Below are positions 28,415 through 28,609 of a DNA stretch of 28,609 nt, piece after piece. Within the stretch, counting starts at the first letter, position 1. Each line of letters begins with the position of its first letter. The stretch is taken from the IMG/VR virus record IMGVR_UViG_3300031234_000164, positions 1-28,609 of that record. One strand, 5' to 3'. The notes below the pieces were generated by a model. It did not search any database, was not told the origin of the DNA, and saw only the letters and a program-made list of their open reading frames with translations. The DNA is from a virus. The translations under genes were made by a program, and so were the position numbers.

Positions 28415-28609
28415 TTACAAACGACGAGCCAAGTACCGAGTCACCGATTCAAGCATGTCCCGAGCAACAGACCTCGACATAAATACGCCCGCTGTGCGTT
28501 GATCGCTATGCTCAAAACCTTCCATAGCAGCGGTGACCATCTCTTCTGAAACGCCCAGAAGGTTCTTCGAGTAGTTCGAGTTCTGTCGAAGCTCTTTCTC
28601 GAAAGCCTC
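28415..28609 (-). CDS. C-terminal end of an unknown protein (gene enters from the right edge)
   Basis: The frame is open from the right edge to TAA at 28415-28417, giving the last 64 residues: EAFEKELRQNSNYSKNLLGV ... MLESVTRYLARRL. It is helical and charged with no recognised motif. It ends 10 nt before the tRNA. An open frame of 64 codons, matching strand and close spacing make it a likely gene end. Confidence 0.55.
   Translation of the reverse strand, partial: EAFEKELRQNSNYSKNLLGVSEEMVTAAMEGFEHSDQRTAGVFMSRSVARDMLESVTRYLARRL

Overview
The window is a stretch of a tailed-bacteriophage genome (free phage or prophage). Nearly every gene is on the minus strand, so the natural reading order runs from 28609 down to 1. 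A tail-sheath gene at the left edge makes this a contractile-tailed (myovirus-like) phage. Shine-Dalgarno sites and frequent ATG/GTG/TTG starts point to a bacterial host. The host cannot be named from sequence alone.

Layout in transcription order. (a) 28.6-24.4 kb: the end of an unknown gene, an initiator-like tRNA-Met, a small-terminase-like HTH protein, a large SGNH-hydrolase tail protein, a Tad2-like (DUF2829) candidate anti-Thoeris protein, a small unknown gene and a Prp-like cysteine protease. (b) 24.4-23.7 kb: one oppositely oriented gene, with its own promoter and terminator, for a secreted proline-rich protein. (c) 23.6-22.2 kb: one small gene, then about 1.1 kb with no convincing gene. 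This holds an AT-rich 14-bp inverted repeat, a cluster of GC-rich hairpins, and an array of a degenerate heptamer (CTCGCAG on the plus strand) repeated about every 21 bp. (d) 22.2-13.1 kb: packaging and head genes. These are a small unknown gene, the large terminase, an AT-rich HNH homing-endonuclease insertion whose reading frame appears to need a -1 frameshift, portal, scaffold, a LuxR-type HTH protein, major capsid protein, and small head/connector candidates. (e) 13.1-4.3 kb: a repeat-rich fibre-like protein, a LamG-like lectin-domain protein, a proline-rich coiled-coil protein, and several Sec-exported proteins including two paralogous clan GH-A glycosidase-like proteins. (f) 4.3-0 kb: a DUF3309-like two-helix membrane protein, neck/tail genes, a stand-alone CheY-like receiver domain, a lipoprotein and the tail sheath.

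How the parts may fit together. Scaffold and capsid begin with the same short motif (QWVPxFNxYLF), and the two genes share 20 of 21 bases there. The window also encodes a Prp-like protease. In staphylococcal phages, Prp removes a similar F-N-x-x-x-F leader from both scaffold and capsid. I infer an analogous maturation system here. Both genes are also preceded by pairs of tiny hairpins with different 4-bp stems but an identical GUGAU loop, which suggests a shared RNA-level control. A receiver domain and a NarL-type DNA-binding domain lie in separate genes about 14 kb apart and look like the two halves of a response regulator. The signal-peptide-bearing glycan-active proteins suggest export by the host or attack on a polysaccharide coat.

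Main uncertainties: the functions of many small genes, the role of the phased heptamer array, and whether the HNH frameshift is programmed or a mutation.
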